This document shows positions 51,129-60,578 of a stretch of DNA of 64,000 nucleotides, in pieces (position 1 is the first letter of the stretch; each line of letters starts with the position of its first letter). Origin of the DNA: an uncultured Eubacterium sp. (GTDB lineage: Bacteria > Bacillota > Clostridia > Lachnospirales > Lachnospiraceae). Under the pieces are notes generated by a model, which was not told the origin of the DNA, ran no database searches, and saw nothing but the letters and a program-made list of their open reading frames with translations. The position numbers and the translations under genes are program-made. The DNA lies in NCBI GenBank assembly GCA_947642745.1, contig CANRTU010000011.1, forward strand, positions 1-64,000, in the 5' to 3' direction.

Positions 51129-53518
51129 TGGATGATTTTCTGCGGGAGCTGCTGCGCATGAGTCTGGCCGGTTCGCTGCTGGCCCTGCTGCTGGCGGCGG
51201 TGCGCAGGATGGCGTACAGACTGGTGAGCCGGACTGTGATATATTATCTGTGGCTGTTTGTGCTGCTGCGTCTGTGTATACCCGGAGGGATCACGGTGAT
51301 TGTGCCGTCTGTATTTGCCGGCGGCCTGCCTGTTTCCGTAACACGTACCGTACAGAAGGAAGAAACCGGCAGGGATCATGAAATCCCCCGGGGCAGCAAA
51401 TATGACATATCAGACATGGAGGCTGCTTCTTCGGGTATGGAGCGGGCGGCCGGAACCGGAAGCGATCCGGATACGGCAGCCGGATCTGGTGCGCCGGCGG
51501 CAGGCCGGCAGGCGGCCGGAAGGCAGCAGGGTCCTGATGGGATAGATGGTTCAGCCGGAGGGCGGGATCACAGGCTGTGGCTTATTGTGTGGGGAAGCGG
51601 TGCGCTGGCAAGTCTGGGATGGTATGTGTCCGGCGGCCTGCGTTATTCCCGCCTGGTGCGCCGGTCGCTGTCTGAAGCGGATACGGTTTATAAAAAGATG
51701 CTGCGGGAACTGGAGCCTGCGGGCAGAGTCCGTGTGGCGGTATCCGCCAGGGTGCATACGCCCCAGCTGATGGGAATCCTTCATCCGGTGATCGTGCTGC
51801 CTGCCGCGGCTGCAGCTGACAGTCAGATGAAGGAGGATGCTGGTTTAACGGGCGTTCCCGGATCTGCCGCTCTGGGAACGGAAAACGGGGAAGCACTGAA
51901 CGGCGGTGCCATCTGGTGGGGACCGGGCAGTGAAAGGTGTATGGCGGCGGATGTGCTGGCTCATGAACTGGTTCATGCCAGGCGTCTGGATGTGTTGTAT
52001 AAATGGTTTGTGGCGCTGGTCACCAGCCTGCACTGGTTTAATCCGGTGATGTTTTTCATCCGGCGGGAAATGGACCGCTGCTGCGAACTGTCCTGCGACG
52101 AGACGGTGATACGGGGGATGGACGATAAGGCCCGCCGTCATTATGGGGAGACGCTGCTGGCCATGGCCGGGGCGGCGCCTTTTCGCAGCCGGAAACTCAC
52201 CGCCACATTATGTGAAGAAAAAAAGCAGTTAAAAGAAAGGCTGGTGTCGATTGTGGGATATAAGAAAAGAGGAAAGGCAGCCATGTTTTTATCAGTCCTG
52301 CTGGTATTTTCCGCAGGTGGATGTGCCATGATATCGGATACGAAAGTCAGCCGGAAGTCCGGGGATGCGGCCACAGAGAGGTCAGATACAGTGTCCGGGT
52401 ATCAGGATCAAACGAAAACGGATACAGATACCGCAGATGGGGACAAAACAAAAGATGATACAGATTCTGCCATGAAGACTTCCGGCAGTCAGAAGCCGGA
52501 AACGGACCGCACCGTGGCTGCGTCCGGTAAAACAGACCGGGACGGGAAAAAAACGGACCAGGGGAAACATAAGTCAGACGATTCCAAAGGGCAGGAGGAG
52601 ACAGAACAGTCACTGTCCGCCGGTTTTGTGAAAAATGGCAGACAGTACAGTCCGGTACGGGATCTGGATACCGGCCGTTATGTGTGGGCGCACGTCGTCT
52701 CAGGCGGCAAAAAAGTCAGGGACAGGCACGGCAATATATACACTGATTTTTCAGATTATAGTACACAGACCTGGTATTTTGAAACACTGGATAAAACCAG
52801 CTCCATTGAGGTGCGGCGTTTTGACAATCTGTTATATTCTGCCGGAGAGTATCTCATATTTGAATACGACGGCATGGTACATGTTTCCAGAAATACAGAT
52901 TTATATCATCCGGTACTTAGTTATGAACAGGGCGGCACATATGGCATTGTCACAAAAGTGCCGGACGGCTATATGGTTGTCAATGAGCTTACGTATGAAA
53001 TCCGTTTTTATAACCGACAGTTTCAGGAGACAAAGGTATGTACAGGACTGCGGGCCGGAGAAACCGGGAATTATTTTGAGGAAGGGCTCATGGCAGTCCG
53101 GGATATGACAACCGGGCTTTCCGGGTATATGAACCGCAAAGGAAAACTGGTCATCCCGTGTATATATGCCGCTGCCAGTGATTTTTCCAATGGATATGCC
53201 TCTGTGCTCACCAGTGCGGATATGGTGCCGTATACAGAAGAGATGGGAACGGTGGCCATGTACTACGCATCAGGCGGCCAGTGGGGGATTATCGGCAAAA
53301 ACGGCCGTTTTGCGCTAAAACCTTCTCCACGGTACGCCAATGAGAGCCCGGATCATACAGATACACAGTATGTGCCGGGTGTCCGCCGGTTCGGGCCGGT
53401 ACGCAGGGACGGCACAGTGGATTTTATTGCGGCGGATCAGGATGACCGGGTGCTGGAAACAGTCAGGCTGGAAATTGAAAAGGATTATCCGCCGGATACT
53501 GGAAGGAAAGGGGAATGA
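51128..53518 (+). CDS. BlaR1-type M56 metallopeptidase with WG-repeat-like sensor
   Basis: 796 residues from ATG 51128. Membrane helices at start (LAGSLLALLLAAV, VIYYLWLFVLLRL), HELVH zinc motif at His279 (VLAHELVHARRLDVLYKW), M56 helix FNPVMFFIRREMDRCCELSC, a third membrane helix (AAMFLSVLLVFSAGGCA) near 383. Then a ~100-residue Thr/Asp/Lys-rich linker and an outside domain with WG-like repeats (GLSGYMNRKGKLVIPCIYAA, GGQWGIIGKNGRFALKP). BlaR1 instead carries a penicillin-binding domain here, so the signal must differ. A lipobox-like SAGGC lies after the third helix. Odd: long, low-complexity Ala/Gly insert at ~110-150. Confidence 0.85.
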   Translation: MDDFLRELLRMSLAGSLLALLLAAVRRMAYRLVSRTVIYYLWLFVLLRLCIPGGITVIVPSVFAGGLPVSVTRTVQKEETGRDHEIPRGSKYDISDMEAASSGMERAAGTGSDPDTAAGSGAPAAGRQAAGRQQGPDGIDGSAGGRDHRLWLIVWGSGALASLGWYVSGGLRYSRLVRRSLSEADTVYKKMLRELEPAGRVRVAVSARVHTPQLMGILHPVIVLPAAAAADSQMKEDAGLTGVPGSAALGTENGEALNGGAIWWGPGSERCMAADVLAHELVHARRLDVLYKWFVALVTSLHWFNPVMFFIRREMDRCCELSCDETVIRGMDDKARRHYGETLLAMAGAAPFRSRKLTATLCEEKKQLKERLVSIVGYKKRGKAAMFLSVLLVFSAGGCAMISDTKVSRKSGDAATERSDTVSGYQDQTKTDTDTADGDKTKDDTDSAMKTSGSQKPETDRTVAASGKTDRDGKKTDQGKHKSDDSKGQEETEQSLSAGFVKNGRQYSPVRDLDTGRYVWAHVVSGGKKVRDRHGNIYTDFSDYSTQTWYFETLDKTSSIEVRRFDNLLYSAGEYLIFEYDGMVHVSRNTDLYHPVLSYEQGGTYGIVTKVPDGYMVVNELTYEIRFYNRQFQETKVCTGLRAGETGNYFEEGLMAVRDMTTGLSGYMNRKGKLVIPCIYAAASDFSNGYASVLTSADMVPYTEEMGTVAMYYASGGQWGIIGKNGRFALKPSPRYANESPDHTDTQYVPGVRRFGPVRRDGTVDFIAADQDDRVLETVRLEIEKDYPPDTGRKGE

Positions 53519-53519
53519 T

Positions 53520-53567
53520 ATGTTCAGGGAAATGAGAAGAAAGGGGCAGCTTTTAAGCTACAGGTGA
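53520..53567 (+). pseudogene. start of a PPOX-family gene (16-codon relic)
   Basis: ATG 53520 to TGA 53565: MFREMRRKGQLLSYR. It is nearly the same as the start of the gene at 9916-10407 (MFREMRRKKQLLS). Ribosome site from the upstream gene's end. Truncated duplicate. Confidence 0.65.
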
Positions 53568-53585
53568 TTATGTATAATTAATAAA

Positions 53586-53640
53586 ACACCGGGGATGCGG
53601 CTGGATTGCGCCAGTATCCCCAGTGTCTGTTTTTTGCCTG
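53586..53640 (+). terminator. terminator after the BlaR1-like gene
   Basis: ACACCGGGGAT / ATCCCCAGTGT stem (one mismatch) with an inner GGCTGG/GCGCC element, then GTTTTTTG. Confidence 0.7.
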
Positions 53641-53762
53641 ATATCAGTTTATGAAATATTTTTTATAGCCGTATAGTTTTCATTTAAGATAACTGTGTCT
53701 TACAGGAAATAAAGTCCCCATGATCTGTAAAATAATTCCTTACGGGGTAACCGGCCAAAACT

Positions 53763-55082
53763 TCAGGCATTCCGGATGGCCCGTAAAATCGCGCCCGGCT
53801 TTGGTTTGGTGCCATAGAGCAGCACGCCCACACGGTAGATTTTTGCGGAGAACACGCCCACGCCGGTAACGGATACAAGCAAAAGTACAACGGAAAGGAT
53901 GATTTCATATGTTTCCACCGTACTCATGGCCAGCCGTGTAAACATGGCCATCGGGGACGTAAACGGAATGAAGGAGCAGATTTTCATCAAAAGGCTGTCC
54001 ACAGTTCCGTTTCCAAGGGAGAACATGGTAACAAAAAACGCTACGATAAACAGCAGGGTTACCGGCATAACGGACGTATTAATATCTTCCACTTTGGAAG
54101 CCGTGGAGCCAATGGCGCCATACAAAAAAGCGTAAATGAAAAAGCCCAGGATGAAAAACAGCAGCATGTAGCCAAGGAGCCATACCGGCATATCAAAAAC
54201 CGAAGAGATCAGCTGGTTGTCTTTCCAGTACGAACGGTTCAGCTGAAAGCAGACCAGTCCGGTGCCGAATACGGCGATCAGCTGGATCAGTCCTGCCAGG
54301 CAGGCAGCGATGACTTTGCCAAACATCATACTTACAGGTTTTGCGCTGGTAATAAGCAGCTCCATGGCCCTGGAGCTTTTTTCCGTTGCCACACTGGTGG
54401 CAATCATCTGTCCATACATAATAATTACAATATAAAGGGCGAAAATCATAATATAAGTATAAAAGAAATTGTGGATCTGATCTTTGCCAAGGTTGACCGT
54501 CTCATGTTCAATCTGTGCGGTCAGTATGTCCGTTGCCTGCTGCGTGGTCAGACCGCCCTGCACCATGGCGTTTAAACTGTTCATATTCTGCAGCAGTTCA
54601 TTTGCGATGGCAGTGTTCTGGTCGTACATGGACAGGTCGTTGACGTAGTACGTATAGGAAGTCAGACCAGTGAGGACAAAAGCGCATTCCGCCTGACCTT
54701 CCGTAATCTGCTTTTTTATGGCAGCGGTATCATTGTCCATAATCTGTACCCGGTAGTCTGTAAAAGCCATGGTAAAATTGTGTGTCACCAGCTCTTCATT
54801 TTCCGGCAGATCGCATGATACAAGCATAACCGGTGCGTCCGCTCCTCCGGGAGCGCTGTCAGACCCGGCGGATGAGCCGCTGTTCTGGCTTCCTGATGAA
54901 AAGGAGCCCTGGATGCGGGGGAAAAACGTAACGATTACAATTGCCAGCATCAGAAATACGGTAATGCCCACAAATATTTTATTGGAAAAGTAACCTTTTA
55001 ATTCAAAACCCAGGATCGTCCCGAACTGTTTCGTGCGGGAACTGCTGCGGGTGGAAGGTTCTGTTGTCTCATAATCTGTCAT
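53763..55082 (-). CDS. ABC-2 type exporter permease (NatB-like)
   Basis: 439 residues. First membrane helix near residue 36 (IFVGITVFLMLAIVIVTFF), a large outside loop to ~200 and five more helices (IMIFALYIVIIMYGQMI, CLAGLIQLIAVFGTGLV, LLGYMLLFFILGFFIYAFLY, MPVTLLFIVAFFVTMF, IILSVVLLLVSVTGVGVF). The layout is that of NatB/YhaP sodium or drug exporters. Works with the ATPase at 55188 (upstream on the same strand, 105 nt gap). Substrate unknown. Confidence 0.88.
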   Translation of the reverse strand: MTDYETTEPSTRSSSRTKQFGTILGFELKGYFSNKIFVGITVFLMLAIVIVTFFPRIQGSFSSGSQNSGSSAGSDSAPGGADAPVMLVSCDLPENEELVTHNFTMAFTDYRVQIMDNDTAAIKKQITEGQAECAFVLTGLTSYTYYVNDLSMYDQNTAIANELLQNMNSLNAMVQGGLTTQQATDILTAQIEHETVNLGKDQIHNFFYTYIMIFALYIVIIMYGQMIATSVATEKSSRAMELLITSAKPVSMMFGKVIAACLAGLIQLIAVFGTGLVCFQLNRSYWKDNQLISSVFDMPVWLLGYMLLFFILGFFIYAFLYGAIGSTASKVEDINTSVMPVTLLFIVAFFVTMFSLGNGTVDSLLMKICSFIPFTSPMAMFTRLAMSTVETYEIILSVVLLLVSVTGVGVFSAKIYRVGVLLYGTKPKPGAILRAIRNA

Positions 55083-55187
55083 TGTGACGCCTCTCTTTCA
55101 TATAACCACATTTTGTGTGTTGTATTTTGTAATTCCCGGATCTCGTACAGATTTTCAGCGGTTTTAAAAGCTGAATGTATGGCTGCG

Positions 55188-56078
55188 TCAGGTCTGGTCT
55201 CCGGCATATTCCACAAAGATATCATTCAGCGAAGGCTCAAATACCCGGATTTCATCAATGTCGCAGATTTCCGTCAGTTTTTTCATAACTGCCTGTTTAT
55301 CCTGCGGAGAATTAAGGGTAATCATCAGGGCGCCGTCTTCTGTCCGGGCACAGTTCAGCGGCAGGGATTTTGCGATCTGGTCGTTCTGGCTGGAACGCAC
55401 CACCAGACGGTTGCGTGGGTAGTTGCGTTTGATTTCATGCAGCTCTCCGGCAAGCGCCACTTCTCCGTTGTTTAAAATAGCTATGCTGTCGCAGAATTCT
55501 TCGATATAGCTCATCTGGTGGCTGGAAAACAGCACGATTTTTCCCCTTGCGATTTCTTCTTTTACCACGTCTTTTAACAGCATGGCGTTCACCGGGTCCA
55601 GACCGGAAAACGGTTCGTCCAGTATAATAACCTGCGGGTTATGGGCCAGTGCGGTGATCAGCTGTATTTTCTGCTGATTACCTTTGGAAAGCGTATCCAG
55701 ACGCTTGTTTCTGTGATCCTCCATACCCAGCCGTTTCAGCCAGTAGTCTGAGGCTTTTACAGCGCTGCGGTGATCCATACCTTTTAACATGGCAAAATAT
55801 ACGAGCTGATCCAGAATTTTCTTCCTGGGATACAGCCCTCTTTCTTCAGGCAGGTAGCCAAACTGTACGTTGTCATGACTTAACGGTTTTCCACAAAACA
55901 GGATGTCTCCGCTGTCTGGTGGAAACACATCCATCAGTATCCGGATGGATGTGGTCTTTCCGGCGCCGTTTCTGCCCAGCAGCCCGAAGGCCCTGCCGCT
56001 GACGGCGTGGAGTGAAATACCTTTTAGAACTTTTTTGTCTCCGAAACTTTTCCGGATATTTTTCATTTCCAGTTCCAT
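55188..56078 (-). CDS. ABC exporter ATP-binding protein (NatA-like)
   Basis: 296 residues. Walker A GLLGRNGAGKTTSIRILMDV, signature LSKGNQQKIQLITALAH, Walker B VIILDEPFSGLDPVNA, H-loop FSSHQMSY. The C-terminal ~80 residues (VVRSSQNDQIAKSLPLNCAR) form the regulatory tail of the drug and Na+ export group (YhaQ/NatA). Partner of the permease at 53763. AAAGGA before ATG 56078. Confidence 0.92.
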   Translation of the reverse strand: MELEMKNIRKSFGDKKVLKGISLHAVSGRAFGLLGRNGAGKTTSIRILMDVFPPDSGDILFCGKPLSHDNVQFGYLPEERGLYPRKKILDQLVYFAMLKGMDHRSAVKASDYWLKRLGMEDHRNKRLDTLSKGNQQKIQLITALAHNPQVIILDEPFSGLDPVNAMLLKDVVKEEIARGKIVLFSSHQMSYIEEFCDSIAILNNGEVALAGELHEIKRNYPRNRLVVRSSQNDQIAKSLPLNCARTEDGALMITLNSPQDKQAVMKKLTEICDIDEIRVFEPSLNDIFVEYAGDQT

Positions 56079-56374
56079 TGGATGTTATCCTTTCTTATTC
56101 GTATTTGTGTATCATTATAACAGCAGACAGGGAGAAATAAAAGTGGAAACTGTTTAAGTTAACCTTACGTATGAAATGTGTCAGGTGATTATGATGAAGC
56201 ATTTGTTGTAATATCAGAATATTTACGAAATCTTTACGCTTTTCTTTACCGGTTTCTTTACGGTTATCTGTTACAATGCCAGCATTGAAAAAAAGGAGCC
56301 GCCGTATGAAGAACCATTGGTACAGACAGTATGAATGTTTTTGTACGGCAGCCGTATTAAGGAGGCTGATATTT

Positions 56375-57289
56375 ATGGAGGAAGTTTTAACAACAGAGTC
56401 ACTGGGCAGATATTATAAGAATTCGAAGGCGTTGGATGGCCTGAATATGCACATTCCAAAAGGCGCCATATATGGTTTTGTGGGGAAAAACGGGGCCGGA
56501 AAGACCACGCTGATCCGGGTGATCTGCGGGCTGCAGAAGCCGTCTTCTGGCGGATACGTGCTCTATGGCAGAAAAGATACGGACAGGGATATCGCAAAAT
56601 CCCGCAGACGCATGGGGGCCGTGGTGGAGACACCGGCTGTTTACGGGGATATGAGCGCCAGGGATAACCTGAGGCAGCAGTACCGGATACTGGGGCTGCC
56701 GTCTGATGATGGAATTACAGAGCTTCTGGAACTGACCGGGCTTTCGGATACCGGTAAAAAGAAGGCGAAACATTTTTCACTGGGAATGCGCCAGCGGCTG
56801 GGCATAGCGGTTGCGCTGGCCGGAGATCCGGATTTTCTGGTTCTGGATGAGCCGGCAAACGGTCTGGATCCCCAGGGCATGATAGAGATCCGGGAACTGA
56901 TTTTAAAGCTGAACAGACAGCGGCAGATTACGGTGCTTATTTCCAGCCATATGCTGGATGAATTGTCCAGGATCGCTACCCATTACGGGTTTATAGATCA
57001 TGGCCGCATGGTGAAGGAAATAAGCGCCGGAGAGCTGGAAGCAGCCTGCCGCAAATGTACCCGCATCGAAGTAAGCGATACGAAAGCGCTGGCGCTGGTT
57101 CTGGACGGCTGGCGGATGGATTATCAGATTCTTTCGGCCACGACGGCGGAGCTGTACGGGACAGTTATGGTATCGAAACTTACAGAAGCGCTGGCAAAGC
57201 GGCATTGTGAAGTGATTTCCATAAACGAGCGGGAGGAGAGTCTGGAAAGCTATTATATGAATCTGATAGGAGGTGTCAGCTATGTGTAA
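56375..57289 (+). CDS. ABC exporter ATP-binding protein (BcrA/lantibiotic-immunity type)
   Basis: 304 residues from ATG 56375 (AAGGAGG 9 nt upstream; frame extends to 56276 without a site). Walker A GFVGKNGAGKTTLIRVICGL, signature FSLGMRQRLGIAVALAG, Walker B LVLDEPANGLDPQGM, H-loop ISSHMLDE. Very like the ATPase at 60579 (see there), so an ancient duplication. Exports peptides such as bacitracin or lantibiotics, or unknown lipids. Overlaps the permease start by 8 nt. Confidence 0.93.
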   Translation: MEEVLTTESLGRYYKNSKALDGLNMHIPKGAIYGFVGKNGAGKTTLIRVICGLQKPSSGGYVLYGRKDTDRDIAKSRRRMGAVVETPAVYGDMSARDNLRQQYRILGLPSDDGITELLELTGLSDTGKKKAKHFSLGMRQRLGIAVALAGDPDFLVLDEPANGLDPQGMIEIRELILKLNRQRQITVLISSHMLDELSRIATHYGFIDHGRMVKEISAGELEAACRKCTRIEVSDTKALALVLDGWRMDYQILSATTAELYGTVMVSKLTEALAKRHCEVISINEREESLESYYMNLIGGVSYV

Positions 57290-58103
57290 ATTATTAACGG
57301 CGGGCTTTTTCCGTCTGTGGAAAGATAAAATATTCTGGATCTGTATGGGGATTATGTGTCTGTATTCCCTGCTGTATATGCGTAATGGCTGCCGGCATGC
57401 GTCCCTGTCCGGGTCTGCCGGCAGTCTGGATGAGTATTATTTTCATTTTACAGTATCCATCGGGATATTCTGCGCAATGACAACAGGCATGTTTATTGGG
57501 ACGGAATACAGCGGCGGTACGCTGCGCAATAAAATTGTGACAGGGCACAGAAGGCGGGATATTTACCTGTCAGGCTTCATATGTGTCTTTTGTGCGTCCC
57601 TGCTTCTTATGGCTGTCTGGCTGGCAGCGGCGCTGGTGGCGGTTCCGCAGCTGGGAGTATGGAAAATGGGGGCTGCGGGACTTTCTATGTATCTGCTGGC
57701 GGCGGTATTACAGACAGCTGCTTTTTGCGCTATGTTTACCTGCGTCGGAATGCTTTTTGCAAGCCGCACAGCCGGGGTGGTGCTTTCCATTTTCCTGTTT
57801 CTGGGACTTTTGTTGTATGCGGCCACTCTGTATGGTTCCCTGAACCAGCCGGAGATGACAAACAGTGTGGAAATGACCATGAACGGGATCGCAACCGGAA
57901 ATCCGGTGCCCAATCCGTACTATGTCAGCGGTCTGCGGCGCAGCATTTATGAACTGCTGATGGACGTCCTGCCTACAGGTCAGGGGATTTTAATGTGGCA
58001 GCTGGAAATTCACCCGCTGCGGATGATGCTGTCGTCTGTAATAATCACGCTGGTGATAACTGCCGGAGGACTGTGGGCATTTAACCGCAAGAAGCTGAAA
58101 TAA
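57282..58103 (+). CDS. ABC-2 type exporter permease
   Basis: 273 residues, six membrane helices (FWICMGIMCLYSLLYM, VSIGIFCAMTTGMFIG, GFICVFCASLLLMAVWL, LSMYLLAAVLQTAAF, VVLSIFLFLGLLLYAATL, MMLSSVIITLVITAGGLW). TEYSGGTLRNKIVTGHRRRD is the conserved cytoplasmic loop of the BcrB family. Start 57282 has AGGAGGTG. Partner of the ATPase before it. Confidence 0.88.
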   Translation: MCKLLTAGFFRLWKDKIFWICMGIMCLYSLLYMRNGCRHASLSGSAGSLDEYYFHFTVSIGIFCAMTTGMFIGTEYSGGTLRNKIVTGHRRRDIYLSGFICVFCASLLLMAVWLAAALVAVPQLGVWKMGAAGLSMYLLAAVLQTAAFCAMFTCVGMLFASRTAGVVLSIFLFLGLLLYAATLYGSLNQPEMTNSVEMTMNGIATGNPVPNPYYVSGLRRSIYELLMDVLPTGQGILMWQLEIHPLRMMLSSVIITLVITAGGLWAFNRKKLK

Positions 58104-58183
58104 GGATGGGGCATGGCGCCGGATATCCTGCTGCCAGAGCAGGAATAAAAAGCGGTCATGGTCCATGCCCGGACCATTCGAAA

Positions 58184-59149
58184 CTATTTCAAAGCGGGGT
58201 TCTTTCTGCCATGAATAGTGGCGGAAGAACCACAAAGTGGGAACCGGACTTCAATGGAAAATATGCCGTTATTAAGGGCTGCGCTGGCGTCGCCGCCCAT
58301 CTGTGCGGCCAGTCCGCTCACAATAGCCAGTCCAAGGCCGGTTGTTTTACGGTTTCTGGATGTGTCGGTTGTGTAAAAACGGTCAAAAATATGGGGAATA
58401 TCTTCTTTCTGGATGCTTACGGTCCGGTTGGAGATACAGATCACCGCCTCTCCTGCGGCCTCCCGCAGGGATAACTGACACTCTCCGGTGCCATGCTGCA
58501 GTGCGTTGCGCAGCAGATTTTCCACAATCCGGGTGAACGCCGGGCGGTCCGCCAGAATCCGGCATGGTTTTGAGGGAAGCAGTACTTCCGGTTCGAACCC
58601 TTTTATTACAAAGTCGTCATAAAAAAGAGCGATGGTGTCGGCAAAAAGACTGGAAGCGTTTATTTCCTCCGGATACAGCAAGGCTTCGCCTGCTTTGAGC
58701 CTGGTATACAAAAACAGCTGGTCCAGCATTCCGGACAGGTCGTCCAGACGGCGCAGTACAATGGCGGCATATTCCGCTTTTTTTTCGTCTGACAGCTGCC
58801 CATGGCAGGTCATCTGCAGATAACCCTTTGCGGATGTCATAGGTGTGCGGATGTCATGGGAAATGCTGATAATGCTTTCACGGTAGCCACGGTTTTCCCG
58901 CTGCAGCCGCTCCAGACTCTGCCGGTGTTTTTCCAGAATACGGTTCAGTACAAGAACCAGCTCTTTTGTCTGTCCGGCGGGATATGCGCAGGTAAGCAGA
59001 ATGCCGGTATCCTGCCGTTCCGCCAGCCAGAGTTCTTTTAATATATGGCGAAGCTGTCTGCGGCGGCATACCAGGCAGACGGATAACAGGACGGTGCATA
59101 CAAGTAAAAGTATCAGAAGAAATATAAAGCAGGTGTATGGCGGATTCAT
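58184..59149 (-). CDS. sensor histidine kinase next to peptide ABC exporter
   Basis: 321 residues. One N-terminal membrane helix (FIFLLILLLVCTVLLSVCLV), short linker, HisKA with SISHDIRTPMTSAKGY, HATPase with NLLRNALQHG, DIPHIFDRFY and TTGLGLAIVSGLAAQMGG. It lacks a large outside domain, so it is an intramembrane-sensing kinase, the type that works with BceAB-like exporters. Last gene of the RR-ATPase-permease-kinase cluster; a repeat copy (59191) separates it from the permease. Confidence 0.92.
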   Translation of the reverse strand: MNPPYTCFIFLLILLLVCTVLLSVCLVCRRRQLRHILKELWLAERQDTGILLTCAYPAGQTKELVLVLNRILEKHRQSLERLQRENRGYRESIISISHDIRTPMTSAKGYLQMTCHGQLSDEKKAEYAAIVLRRLDDLSGMLDQLFLYTRLKAGEALLYPEEINASSLFADTIALFYDDFVIKGFEPEVLLPSKPCRILADRPAFTRIVENLLRNALQHGTGECQLSLREAAGEAVICISNRTVSIQKEDIPHIFDRFYTTDTSRNRKTTGLGLAIVSGLAAQMGGDASAALNNGIFSIEVRFPLCGSSATIHGRKNPALK

Positions 59150-59190
59150 ATGATGTGCCTCCTGTGTCTGGTATGCCGTTATGGCAGGCC

Positions 59191-59210
59191 GGAATGTGTC
59201 TGAAAAAACA
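59191..59210 (+). repeat. single left end of the dispersed repeat
   Basis: GGAATGTGTCTGAAAAAACA, with ATCATGTCTGGTTATC after. Lies between kinase and permease. Confidence 0.5.
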
Positions 59211-59370
59211 ATCCCGGATCATGTCTGGTTATCTGTTACTTTCATATCATAAGCCGGAGATAAACGTGTCTTCCGGACGTCTTTCCCTGGCTGATTCCGG
59301 CAGTATCCGTTGTATACGGCTTTGTGGAGCGCAGTCTGGGAAAATGTTTTCATATGTTACGGATGCGGGA

Positions 59371-60198
59371 TCAGATGTCTTTGTGGGAAAAATGCCAGCA
59401 TCCTGCCACTGCCGTCAGGATCAGCCAGAATCCAGCCACCAGCGCCGTATTTATCATATAACCGGTTGTAAATCCGGTGAGGGGACAGGTGTAGCTGCGG
59501 GATACCGGCCAGAACAGGGAAGGGGTAAAGCCGGAATCTTTGCACAGTAAGTCGGCGCCAGTCAGAATTAAAGTCGGAATTATGGCTGTCCCTATACTGA
59601 ACGCAATGCCTGCGGCTATATTGCGGCAGATTTCACTGACCAGTGCATAGATGGCGCCCAGCGCTGCGGTCAGCAGGAGCTGGAGTCCGGTAAAAGTCCA
59701 CAGATCCGGCCAGAAAATTCCATTGAGGGCATCTGTTCCAATAAAGAGAATTCCGAAGGCAATTGCCGCCACAATGCCCGCACAGGTAATAACCAGAGAG
59801 GATACCACAGCCGCGGTCAGTCTGGAAAGGAAGATAAGCGGTCTGGGATGTCCTTTTCCAGCTATGTTTCTTATCATTCCACTGCTGTATTCATAAATGA
59901 TGAAGACACTGACGTAAATGGCCAGGACGCTGGATACCAGGTTGCCGGAAAAAACCTGCCCGAGTATTTCCATAATCGTAATTTTTTCCGGGGATACGGA
60001 TTCTGTTCCGGCAGGCGTTTTGCCAGCGGATACCGTTATACCGGGGGAATCTGGTTGTGAATGGGTTACGTTTACATTCTGTATGGCAAACAGTATACTG
60101 TACATTAAAAGTATAAACCCTGTTATGGTCAGTATACTGATATAAAAACTTTTGCTTTTTCTAAGCTTGTAAAATTCTGCGTCTAATAACCGGAACAT
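59371..60198 (-). CDS. ABC-2 type exporter permease
   Basis: 275 residues from ATG 60198 (AAAGGAG upstream). Helices SFYISILTITGFILLMYSIL, LAIYVSVFIIYEYSSGMI, SLVITCAGIVAAIAFGIL, LQLLLTAALGAIYALV, AAGIAFSIGTAIIPTLIL, TALVAGFWLILTAVAG. YEYSSGMIRNIAGKGHPRPL is the permease loop that meets the ATPase. Partner of the ATPase at 60579. A repeat copy separates the two genes. Confidence 0.88.
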   Translation of the reverse strand: MFRLLDAEFYKLRKSKSFYISILTITGFILLMYSILFAIQNVNVTHSQPDSPGITVSAGKTPAGTESVSPEKITIMEILGQVFSGNLVSSVLAIYVSVFIIYEYSSGMIRNIAGKGHPRPLIFLSRLTAAVVSSLVITCAGIVAAIAFGILFIGTDALNGIFWPDLWTFTGLQLLLTAALGAIYALVSEICRNIAAGIAFSIGTAIIPTLILTGADLLCKDSGFTPSLFWPVSRSYTCPLTGFTTGYMINTALVAGFWLILTAVAGCWHFSHKDI

Positions 60199-60223
60199 AA
60201 GATTATATCTCCTTTTCGTTTTC

Positions 60224-60450
60224 CAGAGCGTGTTCAAAAATACTTTCCGTGAAATGTACCCTGAAGGGCATGATATACTTCACAGTCTGTACCTTGAGAG
60301 TATGATATGGAGAAGTTACCCGGATTTGGAAGTCATGCCAGAGAGTGCTATGCTGACTAAATCCAGGATAAACTGTCCGTATCATGCCCTTTTGGGGTAT
60401 AAAGCGGGGTGTGTAGCTGGCGGGAATGATTTTTTTAAATACGCTCTGAT
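60224..60450. repeat. dispersed repeat, long copy between permease and ATPase
   Basis: Left end GAGCGTGTTCAAAAATACTT (60227), centre TACCCTGAAGGGCATGATAT and ATCATGCCCTTTTGGGGTAT, right end TTTTTTTAAATACGCTCTG (60430-60448). Confidence 0.7.
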
Positions 60451-60578
60451 GTTTATTTCTCTGTTTTATGCCTTGCTGAGCCCTGAAGCAGCCAGGAAGT
60501 CCGGCTTTACAGCACGGGACCAGTACCCGGTGCGCAGCCAGCGATCCGGGCGACGGAAAGTGTGGGACCACTGCCGGA

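Noticed and set aside
52635-53108. 157-codon frame inside the BlaR1-like gene
   Set aside because: Shadow frame; the M56 protein frame is continuous and matches its family.
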